DNA of 7,873 nt from JBHIBA01 sp046758845 (lineage in GTDB: Bacteria > UBA8248 > JACPRG01 > G963555815). Numbering within the stretch: position 1 is the stretch's first letter; each line of letters opens with the position of its first letter. The translations under genes and the position numbers were made by a program. Below are positions 6,209 to 7,873 of this stretch, one piece after another. Under the pieces are notes generated by a model that did no database searches, was not told the origin of the DNA, and saw only the letters and a program-made list of their open reading frames with translations. Location: assembly GCA_046758845.1 (NCBI GenBank), contig JBHIBA010000221.1, forward strand, positions 1 to 7,873. The letters run 5' to 3'.

Positions 6209-6332
6209 GGATACCTCTGGGACAAGGCGCCGACCGGGCACGCCTCCGCAAGCAGATCGGGTCTTTGTGGAGAGATACCCGTCGGACTGGCTTCGTCGTG
6301 GTCACTGTTCCAGAACCCATGGTCGTCCGGGA
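6209..6332 (+). pseudogene. Decayed, internally deleted ArsA-like ATPase fragment
   Basis: Two blocks match the intact ArsA-like gene downstream. Block one (6209-6244) reads GYLWDKAPTGHA, aligned codon for codon with RYVLDTAPTGHA (residues 142-153 of the intact protein). Block two (6247-6332) reads QIGSLWRDTRRTGFVVVT and matches 7355-7440, with about 69 of 86 bases identical by hand count. The intervening 150 bp of the intact gene (7205-7354) are missing, and the blocks are in different frames, so the fragment cannot make an ArsA protein. The P-loop and C-terminal cysteines are absent. It is evidence of an earlier duplicate or related gene at this locus, since decayed. Confidence 0.8.
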
Positions 6333-6590
6333 TAATGCTTTACCGAAAGATGAAAGAGATGAGACGTTGAGGTTCGGCCACAAACTGGGGCACAGATTCC
6401 ACAGGTTTTCCCGTTCGACGGCTCGCTCGAATCCCTCTCCGATCCCGGTTCGGCCCGCTCCGAACCCTCCCGGACCTCGATTCTTCCCTCGGTATAGGTC
6501 TGTTGAGCGAATCGTAAGCCTTCTTCCAGAAATAGAAGGGCGAACGGCGCGCCCGAGGTCAGGGGGGGCACAGGTTTTGCGGCAGGCAAT
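6333..6590. other. Spacer between the ArsA remnant and the ArsA operon
   Basis: No gene is supported. The 10-bp string CACAGGTTTT occurs at 6400-6409 and again at 6569-6578, and the sequence is GC-rich with many short CGGACC/CGAACC-type repeats. Open frames across it are in the wrong register for ArsA and have repeat-like composition. Confidence 0.4.
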
Positions 6591-6746
6591 ATGCTGAAAA
6601 ACTCCCATCCTGCGGCCCCTGCGTGTCGGTGTCCCGTGGGGGCCTACAAGAGGAAGGACGGGCGCGAGGGGGGACACTGGCGGGAAGTGAAGGATGGTGA
6701 GTTCCCGGAGCCATCCTTGGATGTGGATCAGTGGAGTGGTTCCTGA
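6591..6746 (+). CDS. Short ORF (51 residues) coupled to the ArsA gene, possibly a truncated gene tail
   Basis: The frame opens with ATG 6591 and ends in a TGA (6744-6746) that shares its A with the ArsA start ATG (6746-6748), a TGATG junction expected for cotranslated genes. The C-terminal half (KRKDGREGGHWREVKDGEF, then PEPSLDVDQWSGS) is charged and reads like the end of a real protein, whereas the first residues are encoded by TGCTGAAAAACT (6592-6603), identical to the end of the MITE-like element at 2304-2317. There is no good ribosome binding site before ATG 6591. My preferred reading is the surviving 3' end of an upstream operon gene whose 5' part was lost. An intact small protein is the alternative. 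Confidence 0.4.
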   Translation: MLKNSHPAAPACRCPVGAYKRKDGREGGHWREVKDGEFPEPSLDVDQWSGS

Positions 6747-7744
6747 TGCCTCTCAACGAACTTGCGGATCAAGGGACGCGGTTCTTCATCTTCGGCGGCA
6801 AGGGCGGGGTCGGAAAGACGACCTGCTCTTCTGCTACGGGCATTTACTTGGCGGAGAGCGGGCTGAAGACGCTCTTGATCTCCACCGACCCGGCTCATTC
6901 CTTGTCCGACAGCCTGGGGCAACCCTTGGGCAACGACGTCAGGAAGGTCGCGGGGGTAGGGAACCTGGACGCGGTGGAGATCGACGCCGAGCAGTCCTTG
7001 AGGGTGTTCAAAAAGGAGTACGGAGAGGCCCTCCTGGATATCCTCAAAACCGGGACTTATCTGGACGAAGAAGATGTATCGGACGTATTCAGCCTGACGA
7101 TCCCGGGTCTCGATGAGGTCATGGGGATGAAGCGGATCATGGATTTTGTCGAGGGCGAACAGTACGAACGATACGTCCTCGATACCGCGCCCACAGGCCA
7201 CGCCCTGCGCTTGCTGTTTCTCCCCGACCTGGTGGACCAGTGGATCAAGGTGCTCGCCAAAATGCGGTGGAAGTATCGCTACGTCGTATCCCGCCTTTCG
7301 GGGAAGCAACCGGCCGGGGAACCGGATGATTTCTTGCTGATGATGAAGAAGGCCGTCAAGCGCATCGGCTCTCTGTGGAAAGACGCCCATCGGACGGCTT
7401 TCGTCGTGGTCACCCTTCCAGAACTCATGGCCGTCCGGGAGACCGAGCGGTTGTTGGCCGAGCTCAAGGGATTTGGCCTCTTGGTGCGCCACGGGATCGT
7501 CAACCACCTGATTCCCGCAAGAACAGGCGACTGTCCTTTCTGTGAGCAAACCCGAAGGGAGCAGGGCGCCTGTTTGCAGGTTGTGAGGGACAAATTCGCC
7601 GATCTGACGCTGACGCTGATTCCCCGCGAGGCAGGGGAGATCCGGGGGGTCCCCCGCCTCAAAGCCCTGGCGCGCCTTCTGTTTGAGGGCTCGCGGGAGG
7701 ACGCCGGGGCAACCTTCGTCTCAGGAGAACTCGCTCATGGGTAA
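6746..7744 (+). CDS. ArsA/Get3-family ATPase of a gas-vesicle-type operon
   Basis: The 332-residue product is a complete single-domain ArsA/Get3-type P-loop ATPase. It has the deviant Walker A GGKGGVGKTT (17-26), the switch I region STDPAHSLSD (46-55), PGLDE (120-124), the family signature DTAPTGHALRLL (146-157), N253 in the base-recognition region, and a C-terminal CPFC pair (C263, C266) like the zinc-binding CxxC of Get3. Members use ATP-driven dimer rearrangement to move arsenite or to chaperone hydrophobic client proteins. No arsenic genes are nearby, and the next gene resembles GvpL/GvpF, so a chaperone-like role in gas vesicle assembly is inferred. I chose ATG 6746 (GGAG 9 nt upstream, TGATG overlap with the preceding ORF) over GTG 6731. 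The gene overlaps the next by 8 bp, so the two are translationally coupled. Confidence 0.92.
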   Translation: MPLNELADQGTRFFIFGGKGGVGKTTCSSATGIYLAESGLKTLLISTDPAHSLSDSLGQPLGNDVRKVAGVGNLDAVEIDAEQSLRVFKKEYGEALLDILKTGTYLDEEDVSDVFSLTIPGLDEVMGMKRIMDFVEGEQYERYVLDTAPTGHALRLLFLPDLVDQWIKVLAKMRWKYRYVVSRLSGKQPAGEPDDFLLMMKKAVKRIGSLWKDAHRTAFVVVTLPELMAVRETERLLAELKGFGLLVRHGIVNHLIPARTGDCPFCEQTRREQGACLQVVRDKFADLTLTLIPREAGEIRGVPRLKALARLLFEGSREDAGATFVSGELAHG

Positions 7745-7873
7745 AGGGCCTGAGGGCAAATATCTTTATTGCGTCGTGGAACTGGACGGGGAAGGTTCCC
7801 TGGCTTTTCCCGGCTCGGGAGAGGCGCAGGTCGTTCGGTGCGGGGAGATCGGAGCGGTGGTGAAGGACCGTCC
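7737..7873 (+). CDS. Gas vesicle protein GvpL/GvpF family, N-terminal part
   Basis: Forty-five codons are visible before the window ends. The protein begins MGKGPEGKYLYCVVELDGEG and continues to CGEIGAVVKD. The KYLYCVV strand followed by a short acidic turn and a later V-x-x-GEIGAVV segment is the usual opening of GvpF/GvpL proteins, which are minor structural or accessory components needed for gas vesicle formation. The start at ATG 7737 has AGGAG 9 nt upstream and lies inside the end of the ArsA-like gene (8-bp overlap), indicating an operon. Distinguishing GvpF from GvpL is not possible from this length, and the family call rests on the N-terminal pattern alone. Confidence 0.7.
   Translation, partial: MGKGPEGKYLYCVVELDGEGSLAFPGSGEAQVVRCGEIGAVVKDR

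Noticed and set aside
6154..6597. 147-codon plus-strand open frame
   Set aside because: Only residues around QIGSLWRDTRRTGFVVVT resemble ArsA. The rest is out of register or repeat-like, so it is treated as a pseudogene remnant, not a gene.
6728..7549. 273-codon minus-strand open frame
   Set aside because: It is antisense to the ArsA-like gene, which has all family motifs in the plus frame.
1..7873. tRNA genes, rRNA genes and CRISPR arrays
   Set aside because: By eye I found no cloverleaf with a TTCRANNC arm, no rRNA-like segments and no regularly spaced direct repeats.

Overview
The window is GC-rich bacterial DNA with an accessory, rearranged character. It holds a few well-formed genes separated by long non-coding stretches with decayed mobile-element and gene remnants. 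The sequence does not identify the organism. Compact genes with Shine-Dalgarno sites, AUGA/UGAUG-type overlaps and a gas-vesicle-type gene indicate a bacterium, and nothing supports a finer assignment.

Left part (1-2155, minus strand): three genes read leftwards. They are an isochorismatase-family cysteine hydrolase (1502-2155), a cyclase/kynurenine-formamidase-like metal hydrolase (131-889), and the first 15 codons of a third gene (1-45) that runs off the window. The two enzymes belong to families that hydrolyse amide or lactam-type bonds, so a small catabolic set is plausible, but no substrate can be read. The 612-bp gap between them has no gene and may carry a relic of an insertion-sequence end.

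Middle-left (2299-3003): a 308-bp element bounded by 19-bp inverted repeats (18 of 19 matching), full of nested hairpins and with no convincing ORF, resembles a MITE. Next to it lies the 3' end of an integrase-type (IS481-like) transposase. Just past its stop is an outward-facing TTGACA-17-TACAGT promoter match.

Middle (3468-5261, plus strand): an unrecognised cluster. It encodes a 234-residue single-pass membrane protein with a long charged N-terminal region, a 70-residue helical protein with its own good promoter, and a 157-residue protein. The last two share an N-terminal helical module (IALENLKKAK...), evidence of duplication. Between them is a possible 44-codon ORF whose stop overlaps the start of the 157-residue gene. 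This cluster is the best candidate here for an undescribed system, but no function can be assigned.

Right part (5262-7873): about 950 bp without a supportable gene, then a frameshifted, internally deleted ArsA-like remnant (6209-6332), and a short ORF (6591-6746) whose TGA overlaps the ATG of an intact ArsA/Get3-type ATPase (6746-7744). That ATPase overlaps by 8 bp the start of a gene resembling gas vesicle protein GvpL/GvpF. This looks like the edge of a gas-vesicle operon whose upstream side has been broken by duplication, deletion and possibly insertion.
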